DNA of 36,856 bases from an uncultured Colwellia sp. (GTDB taxonomy: Bacteria; Pseudomonadota; Gammaproteobacteria; Enterobacterales; Alteromonadaceae), in contig CAJWBY010000020.1 in the NCBI GenBank assembly GCA_913020705.1, positions 1 through 36,856 of the forward strand, written 5' to 3'. A program made the position numbers and the translations under genes. Position 1 is the first letter of the stretch, and each line of letters begins with the position of its first letter. This document shows positions 1 through 7,857 of the stretch, piece by piece. The notes under the pieces were generated by a model. It ran no database searches. It saw only the letters and a program-made list of their open reading frames with translations, and was not told where the DNA came from.

Positions 1-338
1 CGTTTGATTGATTGACGAACAGTTTGATAGTTAGTCAACATACCACCTAACCAACGACGGTTAACGTAAGGCATGCCCGCACGTTCAGCATCTTCACGGA
101 TAAGTTCTTGTGCAGCACGTTTAGTACCTACAAAAAGGATACGACCTTTTTTAGATGCTAATTTACCCACAAAATTCAATGCATCATTGAACATAGGTAA
201 GCTGTGCTCAAGATTCATGATATGAATGTTGTTACGTTTACCAAAGATATATGGACCCATTTTTGGGTTCCAGTAACGTGTTTGGTGACCAAAGTGAACG
301 CCTGCTTCTAACATTTGGCGCATTGTTGTTTTTGCCAT
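1..338 (-). CDS. rpsB: 30S ribosomal protein S2 (N-terminal part; gene runs off the left edge)
   Basis: Component of the small ribosomal subunit. About 112 N-terminal codons are present, read leftwards from an ATG at 336-338. The translation opens [19 protein letters not shown] and continues with the S2 hallmarks [21 protein letters not shown] and [12 protein letters not shown], then [14 protein letters not shown], which identifies S2 with near certainty. A purine-rich ribosome site (AAAGGTAG) lies about 7 bases before the ATG. The remainder of rpsB, and probably tsf, lie outside the window. It is divergent from map, a common gammaproteobacterial arrangement. In enterobacteria S2 represses its own leader (family knowledge); the long leader here would allow that, but I cannot show it. 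Confidence 0.97.
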   Translation of the reverse strand, partial: MAKTTMRQMLEAGVHFGHQTRYWNPKMGPYIFGKRNNIHIMNLEHSLPMFNDALNFVGKLASKKGRILFVGTKRAAQELIREDAERAGMPYVNRRWLGGMLTNYQTVRQSIK

Positions 339-471
339 TTTAAATTCTACCTTTAAATATAAGTTGGGGTTAAACCTCCACACACCCCAAGTATCGACTA
401 AACTAACAAAGCTTAGCACCCCGATAATTGTGCCGGTGCATGTGTGATTTCTGCCTTAAAATTAGGCGCGC

Positions 472-502
472 ATATTATTCCATAGTTACCGCTAAAAAAC
501 AA
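472..502 (-). promoter_or_regulatory. Candidate rpsB promoter with GC-rich discriminator
   Basis: On the minus strand a -35-like TTGTTT (497-502) is followed after 17 bases by AATAAT (474-479), with TAATAT overlapping at 472-477. Immediately downstream comes GCGCGCC. A GC-rich discriminator directly after the -10 is typical of stringently controlled ribosomal promoters. A better -35 hexamer, TTGACT, lies at 508-513 but is too far upstream for this -10. Predicted from sequence only. Confidence 0.5.
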
Positions 503-600
503 TGCTAAGTCAATCTGACTCCAGAGATTGTCGCCACTCCATTGTTTAGCCTATGCTAGGAATAGCACCGCCCCCGTAATGTAGTACTTTTAATTATCAA

Positions 601-628
601 TAGACCTCCATCTTCTACTACATATAAT
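601..628 (+). promoter_or_regulatory. Candidate map-glnD promoter
   Basis: A perfect TATAAT lies at 623-628. A partial -35 (TAGACC, 601-606) lies 16 bases upstream. This would start a transcript near 635 with a leader of about 87 bases before the map ATG. The -10 is strong and the -35 is weak, so the assignment is tentative. Confidence 0.42.
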
Positions 629-721
629 ATTTAAGCTACGCTAGCTGTTTATCTTATTTTACGGCAAACTATACCTAGTTCTAAATTTTAATATTACTTC
701 AATACAGGGAATACTTTAACT

Positions 722-1489
722 ATGGCAGTTAGTATAAAAACAGATGATGAAATTGCAAAAATGCGTGTTGCTGGGCGCCTTGCAGCCGAAGTATTAACTA
801 TGATCACACCTTATGTTAAAACAGGCATTACTACCGATGAACTCAATCAGATCTGCCATGATTATATTGTCAATGAACAGCAAGCTATTCCCGCTCCACT
901 CAATTATCATGGCTTCCCAAAATCTATCTGTACATCGGTAAATCATACGATTTGTCATGGCATCCCTGGTAAGAAAAAATTAAAAGACGGCGATATCATT
1001 AATATTGACATCACTGTTATCAAAGATGGTTACCATGGCGATACCAGCATGATGTTTCATGTTGGCAACACCTCAATTATGGCACAGCGCCTATGCACTA
1101 ATGCTCGTGAAGCCATGCTTATTGGTATTGATCTTGTTAAACCAGGAATTCAGCTAGGTGATATTGGACATGCGATCCAAAAGCATTCAGAGGGACAGGG
1201 CTTTTCCATTGTGCGTGAATATTGTGGTCATGGCATTGGCAAGGTATTCCATGAAGATCCTCAAGTTTTACATTATGGCGAGCAAGGTACAGGTTTAACG
1301 CTTGAAGAAGGCATGACATTTACAATCGAACCTATGGTCAACGCCGGTAAACGCCATATCAAACAGCTTCCTGACAACTGGACTGTTGTGACAAAAGATC
1401 GTTCTTTATCAGCCCAGTGGGAGCACACTATATTGGTGACTAAAGAGGGCTATGACATTTTAACTCTTCGTGAAGATGAAATCGTCTAA
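722..1489 (+). CDS. map: Type I methionine aminopeptidase
   Basis: Cytosolic metalloprotease that removes the initiator Met from new proteins. The 255-residue length matches bacterial MAP-Ia enzymes. The five metal ligands expected for the pita-bread fold are visible: D96 and D107 (DITVIKDGYHGD region), H170 (CGHGIG), E203 (TIEPM) and E234 (WEHT). The substrate-site histidine in NHTICHGIP (H79) is also present. An AGGGA ribosome site at 706-710 lies 11 bases before the ATG. The stop is followed after two bases by the glnD ATG, so the two are almost certainly co-transcribed. The map-glnD pair next to rpsB is a conserved gammaproteobacterial neighbourhood. Nothing looks damaged. Confidence 0.98.
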   Translation: MAVSIKTDDEIAKMRVAGRLAAEVLTMITPYVKTGITTDELNQICHDYIVNEQQAIPAPLNYHGFPKSICTSVNHTICHGIPGKKKLKDGDIINIDITVIKDGYHGDTSMMFHVGNTSIMAQRLCTNAREAMLIGIDLVKPGIQLGDIGHAIQKHSEGQGFSIVREYCGHGIGKVFHEDPQVLHYGEQGTGLTLEEGMTFTIEPMVNAGKRHIKQLPDNWTVVTKDRSLSAQWEHTILVTKEGYDILTLREDEIV

Positions 1490-1491
1490 TA

Positions 1492-4098
1492 ATGGTTAAT
1501 CCTCTCATTTCTTTATGGAGTATCGTCCCCCCTCATGATACTGATGTTAACACTACGGTCTTATATCGTAATGCACTCAAACAAGGGCAAGTTTATCTAA
1601 CTGAGCAGTTTGAACAAGGAGCTGATATTGTTCAGCTTGTTCATCAACGCTCATACTTTGTTGATCAAGTCTTACAAAAGTTATGGGAACAGAGTATGGA
1701 CACTACTCTTCCTATTAGCTTACTTGCAGTGGGAGGATATGGCCGAGGTGAACTTCACCCTTATTCAGATATCGATTTACTCGTCATTCTGGATGAATCT
1801 ATTTCAGACTCCCCTCCTAGCAGCCTATCTGACTTCCTTACCCAATTATGGGATATTGGTTTAGAAATTGGCCATAGTGTTCGTACTGTTGAAGACTGTC
1901 GCCTACAAGCAGCCGAAGATATTACCGTTGCCACTAACCTGCTTGAAACTCGACTTTTATGTGGAGATAGTTCTTTATTTGAACTACTTCAGCAGCTTAC
2001 TATCAATCATAAGACTTGGGATACCCGTCATTTTTATCAACAAAAAAGACAGGAACAGCAACAACGCCATCTAAAATTTAATGATACTGCAAATAATTTA
2101 GAGCCTAATATTAAAGAGTCCCCCGGTGGCTTACGTGATCTACAGGTCATTAGTTGGGTTGCCCAGCAACATTTCAATGTTCAAAACCTGCAAGGGCTCA
2201 AAGAAAAAGGATTTTTATCAAGTGCTGAATATGACACCCTAGAGTCAGCACAACGGTTCTTATGGCGTGTCCGCTTCGCACTTCATATGCAAGCAAAACG
2301 CAAAGAAGAAAAGTTGATGATTAATCATCAACGGGAACTCGCCACACAGCTCGGTTATCAAGAAACAGAAAACCGACTTGCTGTTGAAATTTTCATGAAA
2401 GACTATTATCTCTGTGCGCGTTCAGTCGGGCAGATGAACGAACTGCTATTACAGTTGTTTGAAGAGAATATCATTCTGGCCGATAAAGTTCCTGATATTG
2501 CTCCAATCAATAGACGGTTTCAAATTCACAATGGTTATCTAGAAACCATCAATTCGGGGATCTTTGCCTTCTATCCCTATGCAATTCTTGAACTCTTTTT
2601 GATATTACAGCAACAGCCAGAAATTAAAGGCGTTAGGGCTGATACCATTCGTCAAGTGTATGCACACCTCTATTTGATGAATAACCGTTTTCGTTCAGAT
2701 ATTAAAAGTCGCTCACTCTTTATGGAAATTATTCGTCAACCTAAAGGCATTACCCATGAATTTAGACGAATGAATAAATATGGTGTTTTAGGTGCGTATT
2801 TACCTGAGTTCGGTCAAATTGTTGGTCAAATGCAACATGATCTTTTTCATGCCTACACAGTGGACGAGCACACCTTATTTTTAGTACGTAACCTTCGACG
2901 ATTTTCATGTCCTGAATATGCTGATGAATTCCCTCTATGTACTGAGGTGTATTTACAAATCCCTAAACATGAGCTTCTATTTGTTGCAGGCTTATTTCAT
3001 GATATTGCTAAAGGCCGAGGCGGCGATCATAGTTTGCTAGGTGTGGTCGATGCCGCTGCCTTTTGTAGATTGCATAATTTAAGTGAATTTGATACCGAAA
3101 TTATCACCTTTCTCGTTCGTCAACATCTCACTATGTCAGCAACAGCACAAAAATTTGATATTAATGATCCTGATGTTATTAAAGCGTTCGCAGCTAAAGT
3201 TAAAACGGTAGATCGATTAAATTACCTTTATTTACTCACCGTTGCAGATATTCGAGCAACGAATGACAATCTGTGGAATAGTTGGCGAGATTCGCTGTTA
3301 AAGCAGCTATATCGAGGTACAAGGAATTGGCTAGAAGATCGCCATGATATGGCAAAAAATATAGAAGAAAAAAGTGCCCAGCGCCAGCAACAAGCGTTAC
3401 AGCAACTCAGCCTACAAGCATGGCCACAACAAAAAATTATTGCTGTTTGGCAAGGATATGAATCCGATTATTTCCTACGCCATACCACTGAAGATATTGT
3501 CTGGCAAACAACTGTTCGCTTACAAAACCCAACATTAGAAACGCTAATAAAAACACGCTTACACAATGAAAAAGAAACCTTAGAAGTCTTTATATTCACC
3601 CCAGATAAACCGGGTATATTTGCTGCCACAACAGCTTGTTTTGAACGACTTCAACTCAATATTCTTGATGCCAAGATCAGTATCACATCTCAAGATAAAA
3701 CTCTTAATACTTACATCGTTAATGGTTCCAACCTTAACCCAAATGAGATTATTTCGAAATTAGAAAACCAGCTTAATAGCTTAGAGCATATCAGCGGATA
3801 TCAACCCGCCATCACCCCAAGAACAATGAAGCTGTTTGAAACAATTCCTACGATTAATTTTGAAACACATGACACTCAAAACTATACGATTATGGAACTT
3901 AAAACTCATGATAGGCCGGGCTTACTCTCTGTTATTTCACAAGTTTTTGTCCTAAGAGACATTCAACTCATCAATGCAAAATTAGTCACTTTAGGTGATC
4001 AGGTTGAAGATATCTTTTTTATCTCAACCCATAATGGGCGAGTTTTAAATAACGATGAACAACAGCAACTAGAGCATACATTAACCGAAAGCTTGTAA
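1492..4098 (+). CDS. glnD: Bifunctional PII uridylyltransferase / uridylyl-removing enzyme
   Basis: Nitrogen sensor that uridylylates PII (GlnB/GlnK) when glutamine is low and removes UMP when it is high, so controlling glutamine synthetase and NtrBC. At 868 residues it has the usual length. Visible in order: the nucleotidyltransferase motif GGYGRGELHPYSDIDLL (81-97, catalytic D93 and D95); the GlnD-specific helical region with KESPGGLRDLQ; an HD phosphohydrolase motif LFHDIAKGRGGDHS (H503, D504) for deuridylylation; and two C-terminal ACT domains, about 695-770 (FTPDKPGIFA) and 798-868 (THDRPGLLSV), that sense glutamine. It follows map by two bases and ends against a hairpin terminator. Intact and ordinary. 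Confidence 0.98.
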   Translation: MVNPLISLWSIVPPHDTDVNTTVLYRNALKQGQVYLTEQFEQGADIVQLVHQRSYFVDQVLQKLWEQSMDTTLPISLLAVGGYGRGELHPYSDIDLLVILDESISDSPPSSLSDFLTQLWDIGLEIGHSVRTVEDCRLQAAEDITVATNLLETRLLCGDSSLFELLQQLTINHKTWDTRHFYQQKRQEQQQRHLKFNDTANNLEPNIKESPGGLRDLQVISWVAQQHFNVQNLQGLKEKGFLSSAEYDTLESAQRFLWRVRFALHMQAKRKEEKLMINHQRELATQLGYQETENRLAVEIFMKDYYLCARSVGQMNELLLQLFEENIILADKVPDIAPINRRFQIHNGYLETINSGIFAFYPYAILELFLILQQQPEIKGVRADTIRQVYAHLYLMNNRFRSDIKSRSLFMEIIRQPKGITHEFRRMNKYGVLGAYLPEFGQIVGQMQHDLFHAYTVDEHTLFLVRNLRRFSCPEYADEFPLCTEVYLQIPKHELLFVAGLFHDIAKGRGGDHSLLGVVDAAAFCRLHNLSEFDTEIITFLVRQHLTMSATAQKFDINDPDVIKAFAAKVKTVDRLNYLYLLTVADIRATNDNLWNSWRDSLLKQLYRGTRNWLEDRHDMAKNIEEKSAQRQQQALQQLSLQAWPQQKIIAVWQGYESDYFLRHTTEDIVWQTTVRLQNPTLETLIKTRLHNEKETLEVFIFTPDKPGIFAATTACFERLQLNILDAKISITSQDKTLNTYIVNGSNLNPNEIISKLENQLNSLEHISGYQPAITPRTMKLFETIPTINFETHDTQNYTIMELKTHDRPGLLSVISQVFVLRDIQLINAKLVTLGDQVEDIFFISTHNGRVLNNDEQQQLEHTLTESL

Positions 4099-4163
4099 AT
4101 CACTCGCTTGTCGCCCCGCACTAGTCTGAACCTCCTAGAGTGGTGACACAACACTTTATGTGC

Positions 4164-4202
4164 AAAAAAATAGCGCAGTAAAGAATGCTCTACTGCGCTA
4201 TT
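4164..4202. terminator. Probable bidirectional Rho-independent terminator between glnD and comEA
   Basis: A perfect 12-bp stem (AATAGCGCAGTA at 4169-4180, TACTGCGCTATT at 4191-4202) closes a 10-base loop. The A-run at 4164-4170 becomes a U-tract for minus-strand transcripts, so it is a strong terminator for the comEA-like gene. On the plus side the stem is followed by a T-rich TTCTTCATT, so it can also end map-glnD. It sits between convergent genes, as expected. Confidence 0.85.
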
Positions 4203-4220
4203 CTTCATTAAAACTAAGGA

Positions 4221-4493
4221 TTATTCCGGCACTGACACGCTAATAAAATCACTTATTTTTTCTAACTTCTTCTCGCCAATACCCTTTACATTAACCAACT
4301 CATTAATATCAGTAAAGCTACCATAACTTTCTCTAAACTCAATTATTGCAGCTGCTGTTGACGCGCCTACTCCTTTGATACTCTGAAGTTGTTCTGCGCT
4401 GGCTGTATTCACATCTATTTTATCTGCTGAAAAAGCCAATCCAGTTGATAAAACCAAGGTAAGAATTATTGATGAAAACCATTTCTTAAACAT
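4221..4493 (-). CDS. ComEA-like helix-hairpin-helix DNA-binding protein, exported
   Basis: A small protein of 90 residues with an N-terminal signal peptide (MFKKW, then a hydrophobic run ending LAFSA). A helix-hairpin-helix pair follows: KIDVNTASAEQLQSIKGVGA and ELVNVKGIGEKKLEKI. This is the single-domain ComEA form found across gammaproteobacteria, a periplasmic DNA-binding protein that pulls DNA in during natural transformation (family knowledge). I chose the ATG at 4493, not an ATG five codons upstream at 4508, because GGAGAG lies 7 bases before it and the signal peptide then begins properly. It is monocistronic, with a hairpin terminator downstream and an inverted repeat upstream. Function in competence is inferred, and such proteins also occur in strains not known to transform. 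Confidence 0.9.
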   Translation of the reverse strand: MFKKWFSSIILTLVLSTGLAFSADKIDVNTASAEQLQSIKGVGASTAAAIIEFRESYGSFTDINELVNVKGIGEKKLEKISDFISVSVPE

Positions 4494-4528
4494 ATCGCTA
4501 CTCTCCATGTAATTTTAAATACGTATTG

Positions 4529-4545
4529 TGGTCATTCATTGACCA
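4529..4545. repeat. 17-bp inverted repeat upstream of the comEA-like gene
   Basis: TGGTCA-TTCAT-TGACCA forms a perfect 6-bp-arm inverted repeat about 36 bases before the comEA start. On the minus strand its edge reads TTGGTC, a possible -35, with a TATTTA about 19 bases further on. A repeat of this size overlapping a promoter could be an operator, but no regulator family can be assigned. Confidence 0.35.
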
Positions 4546-4714
4546 AGTGTGATATTACGCCAAACAGCTAATTCTAACAATTATTTATTATCGTCTATAC
4601 AAGCTGTTATTCAGCATTCATCCTCACAATATGTCTTGCCCACTCACTCGTTATTATTGTAGGTGCCGACACCTTATAGCGCTTACTATGTCAAAACACC
4701 CAGAATGATCAAGT

Positions 4715-5566
4715 CTAGATATTCCACTCACCATGCTCAAAATAATAGTTAGTTGCTTCTACAAAGCCTTCAACACTTCCACAATCAAACCGATGGCCTT
4801 TAAACTTCACCGCAATCACTCGTTTCTCTTTAGCCATTTGGCGTAGCGCATCAGTAATCTGAATCTCTCCACCAGCACCGGGCTTGGTTTTAGTCAAATA
4901 GTCAAAGATATCTGGAGTGAGAATATATCGGCCTATAATGGCCATATTAGTCGGTGCATCTTCAGGCTGAGGCTTTTCAACCATATCACTTATTTCATAA
5001 ATACCATCTTCAATCTCAGTACCCGATATAATGCCGTAACTGGCTGTGTCTGCTGATGGAATCTCTTCAATTGCAACGATACTGCATTGGTATTTTTCAT
5101 ACAGTTCCACCAATTGCCCTAAGGCTCTAATACTTTTATCTTCAGGTTGTGAGCATAAATCATCAGCAAGAATAACGGCAAAAGGTTCATCGCCAATCAT
5201 CGGTTCTCCCGTGAGAATTGCGTGGCCTAAACCTAGCATCTCACGTTGACGCATAAAGACAAATTGACTGTTATCAATGACTTTACGAATCTCCGTTAAA
5301 TATTTTTCTTTAGCTGTTCCCAATATTTGATGCTCTAACTCATAACTGACATCAAAGTGATCGGCTATTGCACGTTTACCTCGCCCTAAAATAAAACCAA
5401 TTTGAGCAATACCCGCTTCTAAAGCTTCTTCCACACCATATTGAATTAAAGGCTTATTCACAATAGGCAGCATTTCTTTGGGCATCGCTTTTGTTGCAGG
5501 TAAAAATCGAGTGCCATAACCTGCGGCCGGGAAAATACATTTTCTAATTTTATTATTTTTATTCAT
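4715..5566 (-). CDS. galU: UTP-glucose-1-phosphate uridylyltransferase
   Basis: Makes UDP-glucose from UTP and glucose-1-phosphate in the cytosol, feeding surface polysaccharide synthesis. The 283 residues carry the nucleotidyltransferase signature AAGYGTRFLPATKAMPKEML near the N-terminus, GLGHAILTGEPMIGDEPFAVILADD in the middle, and the GalU C-terminal FDCGSVEGFVEA. Length and motifs fit bacterial GalU, which is unrelated in fold details to eukaryotic UGP. It is the last gene of the minus-strand polysaccharide locus, 17 bases after the phosphoglycosyl transferase. No clear terminator follows: two weak hairpins lie at about 4670-4690 without a U-tract. Intact. Confidence 0.96.
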   Translation of the reverse strand: MNKNNKIRKCIFPAAGYGTRFLPATKAMPKEMLPIVNKPLIQYGVEEALEAGIAQIGFILGRGKRAIADHFDVSYELEHQILGTAKEKYLTEIRKVIDNSQFVFMRQREMLGLGHAILTGEPMIGDEPFAVILADDLCSQPEDKSIRALGQLVELYEKYQCSIVAIEEIPSADTASYGIISGTEIEDGIYEISDMVEKPQPEDAPTNMAIIGRYILTPDIFDYLTKTKPGAGGEIQITDALRQMAKEKRVIAVKFKGHRFDCGSVEGFVEATNYYFEHGEWNI

Positions 5567-5583
5567 ATTTCTTTCTTAGGTAA

Positions 5584-6153
5584 TTAGTGTGACACACCGT
5601 CACGCTGCAAGACTTTCATAACAGTTGCCCATAATATCTTCAAATCAAACATAAACGAATGATTGTGCAGATATTCAACATCTAAATTAACTTTCTCGTT
5701 AATAGGCAGCTCATCTCGTCCATTAATTTGAGCCCAGCCAGTTAAACCTGGCATAAGTATATGTACTCTTTTCTCTGTTCGAAGTGTAATCAAATCATCT
5801 TGATTAAATAAAGCAGGTCGCGGTCCAACAAAACTCATATCACCTTTTAAAATTGACCATAACTGAGGTAACTCATCTAAACTCGATTTTCGTAGAAAGT
5901 CTCCAATAGGCGTCAACACACTTTTAGGATCTGTTAGCAAATGAGTAGCTACGACGGGCGTATCAACTTTCATACTTCTAAATTTCGGCATTTTAAAGAT
6001 TTGATTATCTCTTCCCACTCGATCAGACCAGTATAAAGCTGGCCCACTAGAAGTCAGCCAGACCAATAGAGTCGTAATGAGAATTGGAATAATTAAAATA
6101 CTGACACATATCAGTACCAAGACAAGGTCACATATTCTTTTCATTTTATACAT
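5584..6153 (-). CDS. Short (PglC-type) polyprenyl-phosphate phosphoglycosyl transferase
   Basis: Starts repeat-unit synthesis by moving a sugar-1-phosphate from a UDP-sugar to undecaprenyl phosphate at the inner membrane face. The 189 residues make only the minimal catalytic domain: one N-terminal hydrophobic re-entrant helix (about 8-33), then KFRSM, the catalytic Asp-Glu dyad in SLDELPQ (D93-E94), FVGPRPALF and the MPGLTGWAQINGR motif. The dyad is at the same residue number as in Campylobacter PglC. Its start overlaps the end of the WbpV-like gene by 8 bases; a second in-frame ATG lies three codons later. Pairing with that gene and with the distant WbpM-type dehydratase suggests QuiNAc or FucNAc as the first sugar (inference). 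A second, long initiating enzyme is encoded at 35158-36555. Confidence 0.95.
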   Translation of the reverse strand: MYKMKRICDLVLVLICVSILIIPILITTLLVWLTSSGPALYWSDRVGRDNQIFKMPKFRSMKVDTPVVATHLLTDPKSVLTPIGDFLRKSSLDELPQLWSILKGDMSFVGPRPALFNQDDLITLRTEKRVHILMPGLTGWAQINGRDELPINEKVNLDVEYLHNHSFMFDLKILWATVMKVLQRDGVSH

Positions 6154-7093
6154 TTGACTCTACAATTTTTTTTAACTGTTTATCCATACTAGTAACCGGC
6201 TTCCAGCGTAATAAATCTCGAGATTTAGAATTATCAACTTGTAATGAGCTAAACAAACGGCTTGCCACATCACCTTTATTAATGAATTTAGCAAAAAATG
6301 TCATCAACCAAACCGGTATAGGAATTAAGCAAACCTTTTTATTAAATGCTTTTGCTACTTTATACAACAATTCTGTTGTCGAAACATCATCTCCATCAGA
6401 GACTAAAAATATTTCATTTTTCGCCTTAGGGTGTTTAAGACAATGAACAATAAAGTGAGTAAGATTATCCAATGCAATCAGTGAACGAGCATTATAAATA
6501 GCACCTAATGGTAAAGGCACACCTCTTTTTATCCATTTCATCATAGATAAAAAATTGGCCTTGACTCCCACGCCATAGACAAGTGGCGGACGAATAATCA
6601 CTACTTCCATACCTGTTTCTTGAGCGAGGGCAAGCAAACCTTGCTCTGCTTCATATTTTGACAAGCCATAAGGATCTGTAGGTTTAAAGTCATCATCTTC
6701 TCTAAAAGGCTGACCTAATCTATTATATTCCCCATTCACTTTAATTGAACTTAAGAAAATAAACCGTTTGACTCCTGCGTCAGCCGCTTGCTTTGCTAAC
6801 GTCATGGTTCCTGCGGTATTAACCTTACGGAATTCAGCTAATGGATCATTCGTATCCTCATCCATAATATGAACTCGAGCAGCGGTATGGATCACGACAT
6901 CTACTCCATGCAAGCCAATTTTAATCTCTCTTGCAAGAGCATCACTTAGAGCTCCCTCAATTTGCGCCACTTCCTCAGGAAAAGAACTAGAAAGTTTTCG
7001 TACCATCACCGTCACTGACACACCCAGTCGCAAAAGCGAGTTAATAACTGCCGAGCCAATGAACCCTGTAGCACCTGTAACAAATACCTTCAT
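6146..7093 (-). CDS. WbpV-like NAD-dependent sugar-nucleotide reductase/epimerase
   Basis: Extended short-chain dehydrogenase/reductase of 315 residues. The NAD(P)-binding GATGFIG lies at 7-13. The catalytic region has FLSSIKVNGE and YGLSKYEAE (YxxxK), and the substrate region includes IIRPPLVYG. The family placed beside PglC/WbpL-type transferases (WbpV, WreQ and UDP-glucose 4-epimerase-like proteins) reduces or epimerises the 4-keto intermediate made by a WbpM-type dehydratase, giving UDP-QuiNAc or UDP-FucNAc. That assignment is inference from neighbourhood. A UDP-GlcNAc or UDP-Glc 4-epimerase is the alternative. It shares a 4-base ATGA overlap with the preceding GT2 and an 8-base overlap with the phosphoglycosyl transferase, so the three are translationally coupled. 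Confidence 0.85.
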   Translation of the reverse strand: MKVFVTGATGFIGSAVINSLLRLGVSVTVMVRKLSSSFPEEVAQIEGALSDALAREIKIGLHGVDVVIHTAARVHIMDEDTNDPLAEFRKVNTAGTMTLAKQAADAGVKRFIFLSSIKVNGEYNRLGQPFREDDDFKPTDPYGLSKYEAEQGLLALAQETGMEVVIIRPPLVYGVGVKANFLSMMKWIKRGVPLPLGAIYNARSLIALDNLTHFIVHCLKHPKAKNEIFLVSDGDDVSTTELLYKVAKAFNKKVCLIPIPVWLMTFFAKFINKGDVASRLFSSLQVDNSKSRDLLRWKPVTSMDKQLKKIVESNV

Positions 7094-7857
7094 TTTCCTA
7101 ATACTTTAAATAACATTCTCTGGGTGAATTTTACTGGAAGACGTAGTAAAACCATTAGTAGATTAGAATAAACTTGGTTCTCATTTAGTGATCTCAACAT
7201 CTCGTTAGTTGAAATAATATAACTCTTGAACCCTAATGTGCTCACCCCGCCCAGGCGCATTCGAACTAACACTTTATTTAGCTTCACATAGCTCAATTTA
7301 TGAATTAATAACATCCGCACAAAAATATCAAAATCAGCACCACTCTGATAGTCCACTTTATAGAGACCATATTTTTCATAAACTATTTTCTTAATAAAAG
7401 TCCCTGGGTGAGCAGGCATTACACCAAACCGTAATTTCCAGGGCGAAAATCTATAAGCTGAATAAAGTCGTACTGGTTCTGATAATTTAAACGGTTTAAC
7501 AAAGTCTATATTTCCTAATACCATATCCACTTTAGGTTGAGAGTGAAACATCTCCATTACATCAGAAACACTATGAGAATCTAAATAAAAATCATCGGAA
7601 TTTAAAATACCAATTACATCACCTGTTGCTAATGCTATCCCTTTATTCATTGCATCATAGATCCCTTTATCAGGCTCACTAACAATATGTGAGAGCTGGC
7701 TAGAATACTCATTAATAATCGGTAATGTTCCATCATTGGAGCCCCCATCTATTATAATATATTCAACATCAGGATAAGTTTGAGTAAGTACAGACTCTAT
7801 CGCAGAGCGGATAAATTCAGAGGAGTTATAACAAACGGTAATAATAGAAACTTTCAC
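7090..7857 (-). CDS. Family 2 glycosyltransferase
   Basis: Inverting GT-A enzyme, 255 residues, cytosolic face of the membrane. The N-terminal SIITVCYNSSEFI, the nucleotide-binding IIIDGGSNDGT and the acidic ILNSDDFY motif are canonical GT2. Later come GVMPAHPGTF and an arginine-rich C-terminus. It starts at GTG, overlapping the previous GT4 stop (GTGA), and its own stop overlaps the next ATG, so it is tightly embedded in an operon. Donor and acceptor cannot be read from sequence. It is clearly paralogous to the GT2 at 11105-11896 (shared YIIIDGGS-DGT, VSE-D-GI-DA-NKG, GD spacing). Confidence 0.92.
   Translation of the reverse strand: MKVSIITVCYNSSEFIRSAIESVLTQTYPDVEYIIIDGGSNDGTLPIINEYSSQLSHIVSEPDKGIYDAMNKGIALATGDVIGILNSDDFYLDSHSVSDVMEMFHSQPKVDMVLGNIDFVKPFKLSEPVRLYSAYRFSPWKLRFGVMPAHPGTFIKKIVYEKYGLYKVDYQSGADFDIFVRMLLIHKLSYVKLNKVLVRMRLGGVSTLGFKSYIISTNEMLRSLNENQVYSNLLMVLLRLPVKFTQRMLFKVLGK

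Larger units (their letters stand above)
339..721. other. Divergent rpsB/map intergenic region (383 bases) holding leaders and promoters
   Basis: No convincing gene lies in this stretch. The rpsB side contains a long leader of about 130 bases with several short G- and C-rich tracts, for example GGGGTGTG and its near complements, that could fold into the S2-binding structure known for enterobacterial rpsB leaders. The map side is A+T-rich and carries a TATAAT box. A short palindrome, AGCTACGCTAGCT (634-646), sits just downstream of that box. The two candidate promoters are listed separately. Confidence 0.6.

Noticed and set aside
565..580. GGGGGCGGT on the minus strand as an ops element
   Set aside because: Lacks the TAGCG part, and lies near rpsB/map, which are not RfaH targets; a chance G-rich run.
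4494..4508. Upstream ATG for the comEA-like gene
   Set aside because: GGAGAG that would serve as ribosome site lies inside these codons, pointing to the ATG at 4493.
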